Below, one piece after another: positions 6,179-14,864 of a stretch of DNA of 20,983 nt. The translations under genes were made by a program, and so were the position numbers. Source of the DNA: Ruminococcaceae bacterium UBA5391 (GTDB lineage: Bacteria; Bacillota; Clostridia; Oscillospirales; Acutalibacteraceae); the NCBI GenBank assembly GCA_002410755.1, contig DHOL01000002.1, forward strand, positions 1 to 20,983, read 5' to 3'. The notes below the pieces were generated by a model. It had not been told where the DNA came from. It did no database searches and worked only from the letters and a program-made list of their open reading frames with translations. Position 1 is the first letter of the stretch, and each line of letters opens with the position of its first letter.

Positions 6179-6631
6179 ATGGCTTTTTTACATTCCCTTG
6201 ACATTAGCGGCTCTGGTCTTACGGCAAGCAGGTTGCGCATGGATGTTATTTCAGAGAACATTGCTAATTCTGAAACAACGCGAACTGCAGAGGGAGGCCC
6301 TTATCGCAGAAAAATGGTGATGTATCAGTGTGCTGATCATGCAGAGACTTTCCGCAATATGCTGGACAGCCAAATGAATGGGCCCAGTCAGGCGGTAGTG
6401 CCAAAAGGCGTAAAGGTTACGGCGATTGTCGAGGACAAAACACCTTTCCCGGCAGAATATGATCCATCAAGCCCAGATGCTGATGCACGTGGATATGTGC
6501 GGGAGCCAAATGTTGACCTGATTAAAGAGACAACCGATATGATGGCTGTTACCCGTGCCTACAGTACAAATCTGACAGCGCTGGAATCTGTAAAAAATAT
6601 GGCCGCTAAGGCTCTTGAGATTGGAAAGTGA
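6179..6631 (+). CDS. flgC: Flagellar basal-body rod protein FlgC
   Basis: FlgC is a second proximal rod subunit exported by the flagellar secretion system. The 150-residue product begins MAFLHSLDISGSGLTASRLR and contains MDVISENIANSETTRT (about residues 21-36) and GGPYRRKMV, both FlgC hallmarks. Its C-terminal helix includes NVDLIKETTDMMAVTRAYSTN. The start has a GGGAGG site. The stop overlaps the candidate GTG start of fliE. Confidence 0.96.
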   Translation: MAFLHSLDISGSGLTASRLRMDVISENIANSETTRTAEGGPYRRKMVMYQCADHAETFRNMLDSQMNGPSQAVVPKGVKVTAIVEDKTPFPAEYDPSSPDADARGYVREPNVDLIKETTDMMAVTRAYSTNLTALESVKNMAAKALEIGK

Positions 6632-6636
6632 CAGCA

Positions 6637-6954
6637 ATGAACACAATACAGCCGATACAGCCAATTCAAACGATTGATTCCATTAAGGCGCTGAACCAGG
6701 TGCAGACCGTGTCTTCAAGCACCTCATCTCCGGAAATCCCGTTCCGCTCCCTGTTCCAGGATGCCGTTTCCAATGCGGAGCAGACGAATGACAACCTGAA
6801 CAGTGAAATTTACGAGCTGACAACAGGCAAGTCTGATAATCTTCATGATGCTATAATCGCATCACAGAAAGCAAGCCTTTCGCTTGATCTGGTGGTTGAA
6901 CTGCGCAACAAACTGCTTGACGCTTATCAGAATATCATGAACATCAATGTCTGA
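6637..6954 (+). CDS. fliE: Flagellar hook-basal body protein FliE
   Basis: FliE links the MS-ring to the proximal rod and is the first substrate through the export gate. The product ends with the family C-terminal region (LHDAIIASQKASLSLDLVVELRNKLLDAYQ, then MNINV). I chose the ATG at 6637 because GGAAAG lies eight bases upstream. A GTG at 6628 overlapping the flgC stop would add three residues. The N-terminus has the short repeat IQPIQPIQTI. The length of about 105 residues is normal. Confidence 0.94.
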   Translation: MNTIQPIQPIQTIDSIKALNQVQTVSSSTSSPEIPFRSLFQDAVSNAEQTNDNLNSEIYELTTGKSDNLHDAIIASQKASLSLDLVVELRNKLLDAYQNIMNINV

Positions 6955-8623
6955 TGAAATACACGGGAAGGGCGGTCCGGGCGGTTTCATGAATGACCAG
7001 CTGAAAAAAATATTTACCCCTGTTAAGGAATTGTGGGGGAGACTAACAAAAAAAGTCAAGGCTGTTATTTTTGCGTGCATCGGTGCAGTTGTCCTCCTTT
7101 CTGTCATCCTCAGCCTTTCTATGAACCATACACAGTATACAGTGCTGTATTCTGGGCTTGGCAGCGATGAAGCGCAGCAGGTTTCAGATAAGTTGAAGAC
7201 GATGGATACGGATTTTAAAAATGAGAATGGTACGATCTATGTAGACAAGAATAAAGAGGATACTGTTCGGATGCAGCTTGCCAACGAAGGCTACCCGAAA
7301 ACAGTTCCCAACTACAATTTTTTTACATCTCATGTTGGCAACATGACAACAGATGAGGAAATGAAGATTATCAATCAGTATTCACTTCAGGAACGCCTTG
7401 GCGCCGTTATTAAGACACTGGACTCAGTGGATACTGCCTATGTAACCATAAGCCTCCCGAAAGATGATACTTATGCGTGGGATGATAAAAACAGCAATGC
7501 TACAACCGCTTCTGTTGCTGTCAAACTGCGGAATGGAAAAGCCATGAATTCCGAACAGGTAAACGGGATTAAGCAGCTTATTTCCAAAAGTGTACCAAAT
7601 CTGAAGGCCGACAACGTTGCAGTTATTGACAGCTCAACGGGGGAAGAAATATCCACTTCCTCTGATTCGTCATCCACTGGCTCCAAGCAGATTACCCTTT
7701 CTGAGTTTAAACTGAAAATCGAACAACAATATGAGAATAACATTCAGAAAAAAATTACGGATCTTCTCGCAAAAGTGTACGGAAGCAGCCACATCAGCGT
7801 CAGCGTAAAGAGCAAAATGAATCTTGACCAGAAAATACGGGATATCATTACTTATACCCCTACAACGAGTGACGGCAAAGGAATTGTAAGCCATTCAGAA
7901 GAAAACAATGAAGTTACACGCGACGGCTCTTCTGCAGGGGGAGTAGCAGGCACACAGAGCAATTCGGATACGACGCCTACCTACCCGGGCATTACCATCA
8001 GTGGCAATGTTATTACTGCCAAGGACAGCAAGACCTATGATTACCTTGTCAGCAAAGTAGAAGAACAAATCCAGAGTGATGCTGCCGCATTGGATGACCT
8101 TACGGTAGCCGTCGTGATTACGACGAACAATCTGTCAAATGCAAACCAGCAGCAGCTTAAGGCAGTAATAGCAAATGCTGCAGCCGTTGACCCGAGTAAA
8201 GTTGCCATCATGACTGTAGCATCTTCCAGCGCCGTCAGCCCAACACCGCAAGTGGTGCAGGCATCTGCTTTTCCGCAGATTGTAAAAAATCCGCTTTTTC
8301 TGGCAATAGTCGGTGTGGTCTTTGTCCTGATCCTTCTACTGATAATCTTTTCTGCCAAGAGAAGGCATGCAAGGCGTAAAGCAATGATGGAAAATTTGCA
8401 GCAGGAAACAGTAATGCCGCCGGAGACTGCGCCTGTTGCAGAACTGGCGGAAGAAAAAGGGCCGGAACCTGATGACAAGTCCATCGAAGAGAAACGGAGT
8501 GCCGGTAACAGCGAACAGGAGCATATTAAGAGTCAGCTTCAGGATTTCTCCTCAAAAAATCCGGAAATTGCGGCTCAGCTTATCCGCAGTTTGCTGAGGG
8601 GAGACGACGGAAAACATGGCTGA
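6947..8623 (+). CDS. fliF: Flagellar MS-ring protein FliF
   Basis: FliF forms the membrane ring on which the rod and the C-ring assemble. The 558-residue product has an N-terminal membrane helix (about residues 38-58), then the conserved ring-building region beginning TVLYSGLGSDEAQQVSDKLK. A serine/threonine-rich loop (about 238-250) follows, then a second membrane helix (about 447-470) and a cytoplasmic tail ending SKNPEIAAQLIRSLLRG, the FliG-binding part. The ATG at 6947 overlaps fliE by eight bases with no good ribosome site. An in-frame ATG at 6989 would give an N-terminus closer to B. subtilis FliF, so the start is uncertain. It overlaps fliG by eight bases. Confidence 0.96.
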   Translation: MSDEIHGKGGPGGFMNDQLKKIFTPVKELWGRLTKKVKAVIFACIGAVVLLSVILSLSMNHTQYTVLYSGLGSDEAQQVSDKLKTMDTDFKNENGTIYVDKNKEDTVRMQLANEGYPKTVPNYNFFTSHVGNMTTDEEMKIINQYSLQERLGAVIKTLDSVDTAYVTISLPKDDTYAWDDKNSNATTASVAVKLRNGKAMNSEQVNGIKQLISKSVPNLKADNVAVIDSSTGEEISTSSDSSSTGSKQITLSEFKLKIEQQYENNIQKKITDLLAKVYGSSHISVSVKSKMNLDQKIRDIITYTPTTSDGKGIVSHSEENNEVTRDGSSAGGVAGTQSNSDTTPTYPGITISGNVITAKDSKTYDYLVSKVEEQIQSDAAALDDLTVAVVITTNNLSNANQQQLKAVIANAAAVDPSKVAIMTVASSSAVSPTPQVVQASAFPQIVKNPLFLAIVGVVFVLILLLIIFSAKRRHARRKAMMENLQQETVMPPETAPVAELAEEKGPEPDDKSIEEKRSAGNSEQEHIKSQLQDFSSKNPEIAAQLIRSLLRGDDGKHG

Positions 8624-9623
8624 ACAGAAAGTGACCGGGTTGCAGAGAGCCGCAGCCGTGATTATTGCCCTTGGCTCCGATACGGCTTCCCAAATTTATA
8701 AATTCCTGCGCGAAGATGAGGTGGAGCAGCTTACTTATGAGATTGCCAGGACACCAAGCCTTTCTTCTGAACAGGAAGGTTCAATCCTTAACGATTTCTA
8801 CCAGCTCTGTGTGACACAGAAAGTCATCACGGACGGCGGCGTTGAATATGCGCGTAATGTCCTGGAAAAAGCATATGGCACGAAAGAGGCTACCTCCCTT
8901 CTGGAACGTGTCACTAAGTCCCTGCCTTCCAAGGACTTTGAATTTCTACGCCGGGCAGACAGCAAAACCCTTTTGGCAACCATTCAAAACGAACACCCTC
9001 AGACGATTGCACTAATTCTGTCCTATGCAAGGCCTGACCAGGCAGCTGCTGTAATTGCTGAGCTTCCGCAGGATGTGCAGGTAGACGTTGTTCAGCGCAT
9101 TGCTACGATGGACCGCACTTCACCGGATGTTGTCAAAATTATAGAAAATAACCTCGCGGGCAAGTTCTCCAATATGTTCAATGTGGATTATACGACATTT
9201 GGAGGGGTGGATTTTGCTGCGGATATCATGAATAATATGGACCGCGCAGCAGAAAAGAGTATCTTTGACGATTTGAATCGCAAAGATGCTGAACTCTCGG
9301 AAGAAATCCGCAAAAAAATGTTTGTGTTTGAAGATATTACCCGTCTGGACGATATGTCAATCCAGCGCTTCGTGCGTGAAATTGATTCCAAAGACCTTGT
9401 CTATGCTCTCAAAAATGTTAATAAAGATGTTTCTGATGCCATCTTCAAGAACATGTCCTCTCGCTCGGCTGCAACTGTCAAGTCTGACCTTGAGTATACG
9501 CACAATGTGCGGCTCAGAGATGTTGAGGAAGCCCAGCAGAGAATTGTCGGCGTAATCCGCCGTCTTGAAAGTGAAGGCGAGATTGTGATTTCAAAGGGCG
9601 GGGAGGATGAGATCATTGAGTAA
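8616..9623 (+). CDS. fliG: Flagellar motor switch protein FliG
   Basis: FliG is the C-ring component that contacts FliF above and the MotA stator at its C-terminal charged helix. The 335-residue length is standard. Visible signatures are an N-terminal FliF-binding domain (LQRAAAVIIALGSDTASQIY), the EHPQTIALILSY motif near residue 128, the MFVFEDITRLDD segment (about residues 230-241) and the C-terminal torque domain ending RRLESEGEIVI. Its 5' end overlaps fliF and its 3' end overlaps fliH, consistent with coupled translation. Confidence 0.97.
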   Translation: MAEQKVTGLQRAAAVIIALGSDTASQIYKFLREDEVEQLTYEIARTPSLSSEQEGSILNDFYQLCVTQKVITDGGVEYARNVLEKAYGTKEATSLLERVTKSLPSKDFEFLRRADSKTLLATIQNEHPQTIALILSYARPDQAAAVIAELPQDVQVDVVQRIATMDRTSPDVVKIIENNLAGKFSNMFNVDYTTFGGVDFAADIMNNMDRAAEKSIFDDLNRKDAELSEEIRKKMFVFEDITRLDDMSIQRFVREIDSKDLVYALKNVNKDVSDAIFKNMSSRSAATVKSDLEYTHNVRLRDVEEAQQRIVGVIRRLESEGEIVISKGGEDEIIE

Positions 9624-10455
9624 AATCATTCGGTTTAATCAGTGTGCCTCGGCAGTCGTTGATTATCACTGCCAGGAACTGAGTATAGGCACATCGCAAA
9701 AAGAGGGAAAAAATACTTTATCCCTTCCAATGGATGATGAGAAAAGCGGAAAAGGCTGCACTTCAGACGAAATTATGGAAGATGCTTTTCAGAAGGCAAA
9801 GCAGATGATGGACTCTGCCCGGGAATTTAGTGACCGGCAAATGAGGGAAACCCGCGAAACAGCGGCACGGGAATCTAAGGAAGAAAAGGAGCGGGGCTAC
9901 ACCGGTGGCTTTGCAAAAGGATCAGAGGAAGGCCGCAAAGAAGGCAGGGAAGCCGGCTACCGGGAAGGACTGGAGCAGGGTCGCCTTAAAGCTGAGGCAG
10001 AAAGCCGCAAAAGCCTCGATGAGCTGAGCCTGATGATTGAGAGCGTTGAAAAGTCGAAGACAAACATCCTGGAGAAATTCGCAGATGATTTGGAGAACCT
10101 TGCTATTGTAATGGCGAAATCCATTCTTAAACGGGAGTTGCAGACGGACAGCAAGACGATGCGTTCCATTATTATATCTGCTATGGAAGAGTACCGAAAG
10201 CAGGAATGGATACGAATCTATACTTCCAACAAAACTGCAAGCGTACTTTTACAGGCAGACAATAATATTGCCGAGGCGCTGAAAGATATCTCTGATAATG
10301 TGAAAGTCATTCCATCTTCTGAAATGGAGGACAGCGACTGTGTAATTGAAACACCAGATCAGATTATAAACGCCGGAGTTAAAAGCCAACTGCAAAATAT
10401 CCGGCATGGCATTGATGAAACTGTAAAAGCAAACCGAGGGAGTTGCAAGGCATAA
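9616..10455 (+). CDS. fliH: Flagellar export regulator FliH
   Basis: FliH holds the export ATPase FliI at the C-ring and regulates it. The product has a basic, charged helical N-terminal half with a glycine-repeat segment (GGFAKGSEEGRKEGREAGY and following) typical of the FliH GxxxG coiled-coil. A C-terminal domain (LENLAIVMAKSILKREL onwards) resembles V-ATPase subunit E/YscL. I prefer the TTG at 9616, which has GGGGAGG nine bases upstream and gives MSKIIRFNQ. An ATG at 9607, with the ribosome site too close, would add three residues. It overlaps fliG by eight bases and fliI by one. Confidence 0.9.
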   Translation: MSKIIRFNQCASAVVDYHCQELSIGTSQKEGKNTLSLPMDDEKSGKGCTSDEIMEDAFQKAKQMMDSAREFSDRQMRETRETAARESKEEKERGYTGGFAKGSEEGRKEGREAGYREGLEQGRLKAEAESRKSLDELSLMIESVEKSKTNILEKFADDLENLAIVMAKSILKRELQTDSKTMRSIIISAMEEYRKQEWIRIYTSNKTASVLLQADNNIAEALKDISDNVKVIPSSEMEDSDCVIETPDQIINAGVKSQLQNIRHGIDETVKANRGSCKA

Positions 10456-11753
10456 TGGTAGATTTAAAAGCTGCATGTGAGGCTGTTCCAAAAGTTGACC
10501 CGCTGAGTTATCGGGGAAAAGTGAAAAACATTACCGGAATGATGATTGAAGCTTCGGGCGTCCCTGGGAAAATTGGTGACATCTGTACAATCGGAGAAAA
10601 CGGTAAGGAAAAAATTACAACAGAGATTGTTGGTTTTAAGAATGGCCATGTGCTTTTAATGGCTTATGGGGATGTCAAGGGAATCGGCCTTGGCAGTATC
10701 GTAGAAAACACCGGCCATAAACTGCGTGTTCCGGTTGGAAATTTTCTGATTGGCCGCACCATTGATGCCATGGGACGCCCAATGGATGGACTTGGGCCTT
10801 TTCATCCAGCTCAGTATTATGATACTGATGCAGGCTACACAAACCCGCTGGAACGCCCGCGCATTACGAAACCCCTTAGCTACGGAGTCAAGGCAATCGA
10901 CGGGCTGCTCACCATTGGGAAAGGGCAGAGAATTGGTATTTTTTCCGGAAGCGGTGTCGGCAAAAGCACCCTGATGGGCATGATTGCAAAACATGTGCAG
11001 TCCGATGTTAATGTCATCGCACTGGTGGGCGAAAGAGGCCGTGAAGTTAAGGAATTTATTGAAAAAGATCTCGGAAAGGAAGGACTTGCCCGTACGGTAA
11101 TGGTGGTTGCTACCTCTGACCAGCCGGCTATGTTCCGGGCAAAATGTCCGGAGGTTGCGACAGCAGTCGCTGAATATTTCCGCGATCAGGGTAAAGATGT
11201 TTTGCTGATGATGGATTCGCTGACGCGCTATGCCATGGCGCAGAGAGAAATTGGGCTTTCTACAGGGGAACCGCCAATTGCACGCGGCTACACGCCGTCA
11301 ATTTATGCGGAACTTCCGAAGCTGTTGGAACGCAGCGGGAATTTCAAAAAAGGCTCCATTACGGGAATCTACACCGTACTTGTCGAGGGTGACGATACAA
11401 ATGAGCCGATAGCTGATACAGTACGCGGAATCCTGGACGGCCATATTGTCCTTTCCCGTAGACTGGCGACGCAAAACCATTATCCGGCAATTGATATCAA
11501 CGCGAGTATTTCCAGGCTGATGGATGATATTGTTTCATCGCAGCACAAAAAGCAGGCAGCTAAAATACGGGATCTTCTGGCTACCTATTATCAAAACTAC
11601 GACTTAATTTCCATTGGTGCCTATAAACCGGGCATGAACCGGAAACTGGATGAAGCAGTGGGGAAAGTTGATAAAATCAATGCTTTTCTTACCCAGGGGG
11701 TTGATGAAACTTTTACCGCAGAGGAAACCGAAAAGCTGATGGAGGCTATCTAA
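10455..11753 (+). CDS. fliI: Flagellum-specific ATPase FliI
   Basis: FliI is the hexameric ATPase that unloads chaperones and unfolds substrates at the flagellar export gate. The product has an N-terminal beta-barrel domain, a Walker A motif GSGVGKST (about residues 163-170), the Walker B stretch VLLMMDSLTRYAMAQREI, and the ATPase signature PSIYAELPKLLERSG. It ends with a helical C-terminal domain. I chose ATG 10455 (432 residues), which shares a base with the fliH stop. A TTG at 10443 would add four residues but has its ribosome site too near. Length and motifs are fully normal. Confidence 0.97.
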   Translation: MVDLKAACEAVPKVDPLSYRGKVKNITGMMIEASGVPGKIGDICTIGENGKEKITTEIVGFKNGHVLLMAYGDVKGIGLGSIVENTGHKLRVPVGNFLIGRTIDAMGRPMDGLGPFHPAQYYDTDAGYTNPLERPRITKPLSYGVKAIDGLLTIGKGQRIGIFSGSGVGKSTLMGMIAKHVQSDVNVIALVGERGREVKEFIEKDLGKEGLARTVMVVATSDQPAMFRAKCPEVATAVAEYFRDQGKDVLLMMDSLTRYAMAQREIGLSTGEPPIARGYTPSIYAELPKLLERSGNFKKGSITGIYTVLVEGDDTNEPIADTVRGILDGHIVLSRRLATQNHYPAIDINASISRLMDDIVSSQHKKQAAKIRDLLATYYQNYDLISIGAYKPGMNRKLDEAVGKVDKINAFLTQGVDETFTAEETEKLMEAI

Positions 11754-11755
11754 AG

Positions 11756-12199
11756 ATGAAAAAGTTTATCTTTTCCCTCGAAAAAGTTCTCAGCTATAAG
11801 CGTCAAATCCTTGACCTTCTAAAGAGTGAACTTTCACGCCTTCAGGTGCGGCAAAATGAAATCCAGAAAAAAATAGAAGATGCAAACCATGAATTTAAGC
11901 TTACCAGCCAGAAACTGACTGATGAAATGCGGGATGGATTATCATCACACACAATTGCTGTGTATAAAGGATATCTGGATAAACTGAACCGCAAAGTCCT
12001 TTCCCTTCTGAAAGAGAGACAGAAACTATCGGATGCCATTGCAGCAAAGCAGAAAGAAATCGTTCAGATGAATAGTGATATTTCCGGTTTGGAACGACTG
12101 AAGGACAAACAATTTGAAGAATATAACTTGCAGGAAAGAAAAGAACAGGAGACTTTCATTGAGGAATTTGTAAGTCACGCAAGCAGCAGAGCGGGCTGA
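11756..12199 (+). CDS. fliJ: Flagellar export protein FliJ
   Basis: FliJ is the central stalk-like coiled coil of the FliI ATPase ring. The 147-residue product is predicted to be almost entirely an antiparallel coiled coil. It starts MKKFIFSLEKVLSYKRQILDL, the usual FliJ opening (F-L-vL-yr), and continues with charged heptads to the end. It begins two bases after the fliI stop. The family is weakly conserved, so the call rests on this opening, length and the fliH-fliI-fliJ order. Confidence 0.9.
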   Translation: MKKFIFSLEKVLSYKRQILDLLKSELSRLQVRQNEIQKKIEDANHEFKLTSQKLTDEMRDGLSSHTIAVYKGYLDKLNRKVLSLLKERQKLSDAIAAKQKEIVQMNSDISGLERLKDKQFEEYNLQERKEQETFIEEFVSHASSRAG

Positions 12200-12270
12200 A
12201 TTACGGAAAACCTGTTTTGCCTGAAGTTTGAATATAAAAACCCCGAGGCACAGCGAAAGGAGGTGAGAGC

Positions 12271-13611
12271 ATGATACAGCAAATTAGAGGAGCACCTCAG
12301 GATCAGCAAATTACCCAGGAAAAGCAGATGGCGGCAACGTCCAGCGCAAAAGAGACAGACAGTTTTCAGTCCCTTCTGCAAGCAGCTTCTGATTCAAAGA
12401 CTACAACTCTCTGCAAGGCTTCCGAAGAAGATTCCGAAAACCCTTCACAGGGGGAAAAGGGAAAAGCCCAGGTTGGCGAGAAGGAAAAAGCAGGTGATGA
12501 GAAATCCACTGCAGTCTTAGCCCAGACAAATATTCTTTTGAATGCCACTGTTCAACAGCAGCTAAATGCAAATGTGCCTGTTTCAGCTGTTCAAAGCCAA
12601 ATTCCGGCAGAGCAACCTCCTTTTACTGGGACAAAAATTATTCAGCCAGCCACCTTGCTGAAAACAGCAGGACAGGCTTCCGTGAAGAAAAATGTTTTAA
12701 TTCAGGGAGCGGAAAGTCTGATTCAGCAGGGTACTGCAAAAGGCCAGCTAAACCTACAGCAGAAAACGGAGACACAGGTCGCTTCTAAGAATGCAGTTGA
12801 AGCACAGGCTGTTTCTGAGAAAAGTCAGCCGACAGCAGCCTCAGAGAACATTTCTCAAATGCTCCCTGTGCAGAAGGATGGTTTTCCCACCGGATCAGAA
12901 GTTCAGCAAGCGGTGAGCCGCAGCACTCATCAGGCCGCAGAGCATGATAATGGTTTAACACAGGTGCCTGCGGATACTTTGCCAGCGAAAGCAGATACCA
13001 GTTTTGGACTTCCGGCAAAACTAAAAGAGGACAAATTCCAAATCCATTCCCTCCAGAGTGGACAAAACGGGAAAACGAATCCTTCTCAAAATGTTACTTC
13101 CGAAACCGGAAAGATTTCCAATCTTTATAGTGATGGGAAAATAGTTTTAAAAATTTCCGATACGCCTGCTAAAGCAAAAATTCCGGTAAACCAGCAGGTC
13201 TCCAGCGCGGTTGCACAGGGTATAAAAGCGGGAAAGCATCAGATTCAGGTTGACCTTTATCCACAGTCTCTAGGGAAAGTTTCTGTTAAGCTGATGTCCC
13301 AAAATGGTCTTCTTACCGTTGAAATTGCTGCATCCAATTCCAAAACCCAAAGCCTTCTGGCATCGAATTCAGATGAGATCAAGTCTATGCTGCAATCGTC
13401 TACGAATCAAACCGTTCAGATTTCTCATCCAGAGCAGGAAGCTAGACAATATGCGCAGAGGCAAGACCAGTCGGCTTACCAACAGGGAAACCAGCAGCAG
13501 GAGCAAAAAGAAAAACCCAAACCTAAATGGTATGCAGTCCGCGGTAGCGATGAAATCAGCACAGGCGATTTTCTTTCTCTCATAGAAAGGACCAGCACAG
13601 CAGTCTGGTAA
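12271..13611 (+). CDS. fliK: Flagellar hook-length control protein FliK
   Basis: FliK is a secreted ruler that measures the hook and switches export specificity to filament proteins. The 446-residue product has a long low-complexity N-terminal part rich in Gln, Ala, Lys and Ser (residues 1-285). A folded C-terminal Flg_hook domain (about 305-395) follows, with the signature DLYPQSLGKVSVKL at 328-341, then a Gln-rich tail. The start has a near-perfect ribosome site (AAAGGAGGTGA). A 71-base gap separates it from fliJ; B. subtilis has ylxF there and this locus does not. Confidence 0.92.
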   Translation: MIQQIRGAPQDQQITQEKQMAATSSAKETDSFQSLLQAASDSKTTTLCKASEEDSENPSQGEKGKAQVGEKEKAGDEKSTAVLAQTNILLNATVQQQLNANVPVSAVQSQIPAEQPPFTGTKIIQPATLLKTAGQASVKKNVLIQGAESLIQQGTAKGQLNLQQKTETQVASKNAVEAQAVSEKSQPTAASENISQMLPVQKDGFPTGSEVQQAVSRSTHQAAEHDNGLTQVPADTLPAKADTSFGLPAKLKEDKFQIHSLQSGQNGKTNPSQNVTSETGKISNLYSDGKIVLKISDTPAKAKIPVNQQVSSAVAQGIKAGKHQIQVDLYPQSLGKVSVKLMSQNGLLTVEIAASNSKTQSLLASNSDEIKSMLQSSTNQTVQISHPEQEARQYAQRQDQSAYQQGNQQQEQKEKPKPKWYAVRGSDEISTGDFLSLIERTSTAVW

Positions 13612-13631
13612 GTTAAAAAGGGGGCAGAAAA

Positions 13632-14348
13632 TTGGCAGGAGTCAATGCAGTTTCTCCTTTAACAGCGTCTCCCGACAGCGGAAACAGCGCAGGGACCACA
13701 AAGAAAACAAGAGGCCTAGATTTTAAGGGCTTTTTGAAAATCATTGCGGCGCAGATGCAAAACCAGAGCCTTTCCGCTTCTTCTACCGACACATCTCAGT
13801 ACATCATGGAAATGACACTCTTTTCTGCGATTGAATCAATGCATACCTTAACGGAGCAGTCCTCGCGCCAGTATGCTTCTTCCCTGATTGGAAAGGACGT
13901 TTCCCTTTCAAAGTTTGACGAGGCAACAGGCGATCAAAAAGTCGTCACAGGCACTGTGTCAAGCGTTGCTTATGATCCGTCGACAGATGATAGCTTACTT
14001 GAAATCAATGGCAATTTTTACGATGCGTCCAATATCACCAATATCTTTGGCGACCACGTTTCAGCCGTAGAAAGTATGGCTACTGTTGGAACAGAGACTG
14101 CCCGGGAGACCGCGGCTTCCCTAATCGGAAAAAATGTTGTCCTCAGTGTGCCGGACAGTGGAACAGGAAAAAATGACTCGGTAACAGGTACCGTTGAGAA
14201 AGTTATTTTTGGCGCATCGTCAGGCAAAATCTCGTTACAGGTAAATGGCAAGGCCTACAGCATTTCGGATGTTGCTGAAGTCTTTGGCCAAAATCAGGCG
14301 GATTCTGTTCCCAGCGGCCAAGATGCCGGCGAAAAGATATCAGTCTGA
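13632..14348 (+). CDS. flgD: Flagellar hook cap protein FlgD with duplicated C-terminal domain
   Basis: FlgD forms the cap under which hook subunits assemble. The N-terminal FlgD domain is clear: FKGFLKIIAAQMQNQ (residues 31-45) and TSQYIMEMTLFSAIESM (54-70). The C-terminal part consists of two similar modules, residues 83-140 and 163-219. Each begins SLIGK[DN]V, has VTGTV in the middle and ends with an [IV]FG after a V/I-NG-Y stretch. B. subtilis FlgD is about 140 residues with one such module, and this one has 238. The start is TTG with GGGGG upstream. Confidence 0.93.
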   Translation: MAGVNAVSPLTASPDSGNSAGTTKKTRGLDFKGFLKIIAAQMQNQSLSASSTDTSQYIMEMTLFSAIESMHTLTEQSSRQYASSLIGKDVSLSKFDEATGDQKVVTGTVSSVAYDPSTDDSLLEINGNFYDASNITNIFGDHVSAVESMATVGTETARETAASLIGKNVVLSVPDSGTGKNDSVTGTVEKVIFGASSGKISLQVNGKAYSISDVAEVFGQNQADSVPSGQDAGEKISV

Positions 14349-14777
14349 ATGGAAAGCTGTGAGCTCATGAATGATGTCCAGTTTAATAGGAATTATTCCG
14401 CCTTCATTTCTCCCACTTATTCGCAGCAGCCGGTAACCGGCAGAACAGAGGAAAGCGGAAAAACGGGGCAGAAGCAGGTCCCATTCTGTGAGATGTTGCA
14501 GGAAAACATCCGGAAATCCAATTCGGAACTGACTTTTTCCAAACATGCTATCCAGCGGCTGGACGACCGCCAAATAGAAGTTTCACCGCAACTCATGCAA
14601 AAGATGGACCGCGCGGTCAACAAAGCCAAAAGCAAGGGCGTAACGGAAGCTCTGCTTCTAAACGGCAATACAGCTTTTATTGTTAATGTCCCAAACCGCA
14701 CTGTTGTCACTACTATAAACGGCGGTGAAATGAAAGAGAACGTATTTACCAATATTGATGGAGCCGTAATTTTATAG
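14349..14777 (+). CDS. Flagellar operon protein (TIGR02530 type)
   Basis: This small cytoplasmic protein of unknown function is found between flgD and flgE in many Firmicutes flagellar operons (TIGR02530, Flagellar_put). The 142-residue product has a variable first half and the conserved second half: FSKHAIQRLDDRQI (residues 63-76), a helix ending AVNKAKSKG, then AFIVNVPNRTVVTTI. The ATG at 14349 directly follows the flgD stop; another in-frame ATG at 14367 would remove six residues. Family assignment is from recognised motifs, not a search. Confidence 0.85.
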   Translation: MESCELMNDVQFNRNYSAFISPTYSQQPVTGRTEESGKTGQKQVPFCEMLQENIRKSNSELTFSKHAIQRLDDRQIEVSPQLMQKMDRAVNKAKSKGVTEALLLNGNTAFIVNVPNRTVVTTINGGEMKENVFTNIDGAVIL

Positions 14778-14864
14778 CTGGACCCTTCTGGGAAGCTATC
14801 CGGGCTTTGACTGACAGAAAAGCCGGTGCGGTTCCTCTGTAAAGGAAAGGATGGTTGTTTTACT

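Noticed and set aside
8041..8484. 147-residue minus-strand frame opposite fliF
   Set aside because: Antisense shadow of the conserved fliF frame with no ribosome site or family resemblance.
11402..11410. CCGATAGC inside fliI resembling a sigma-D -10
   Set aside because: The upstream bases lack a -35 and the codons are part of the conserved FliI ATPase region.
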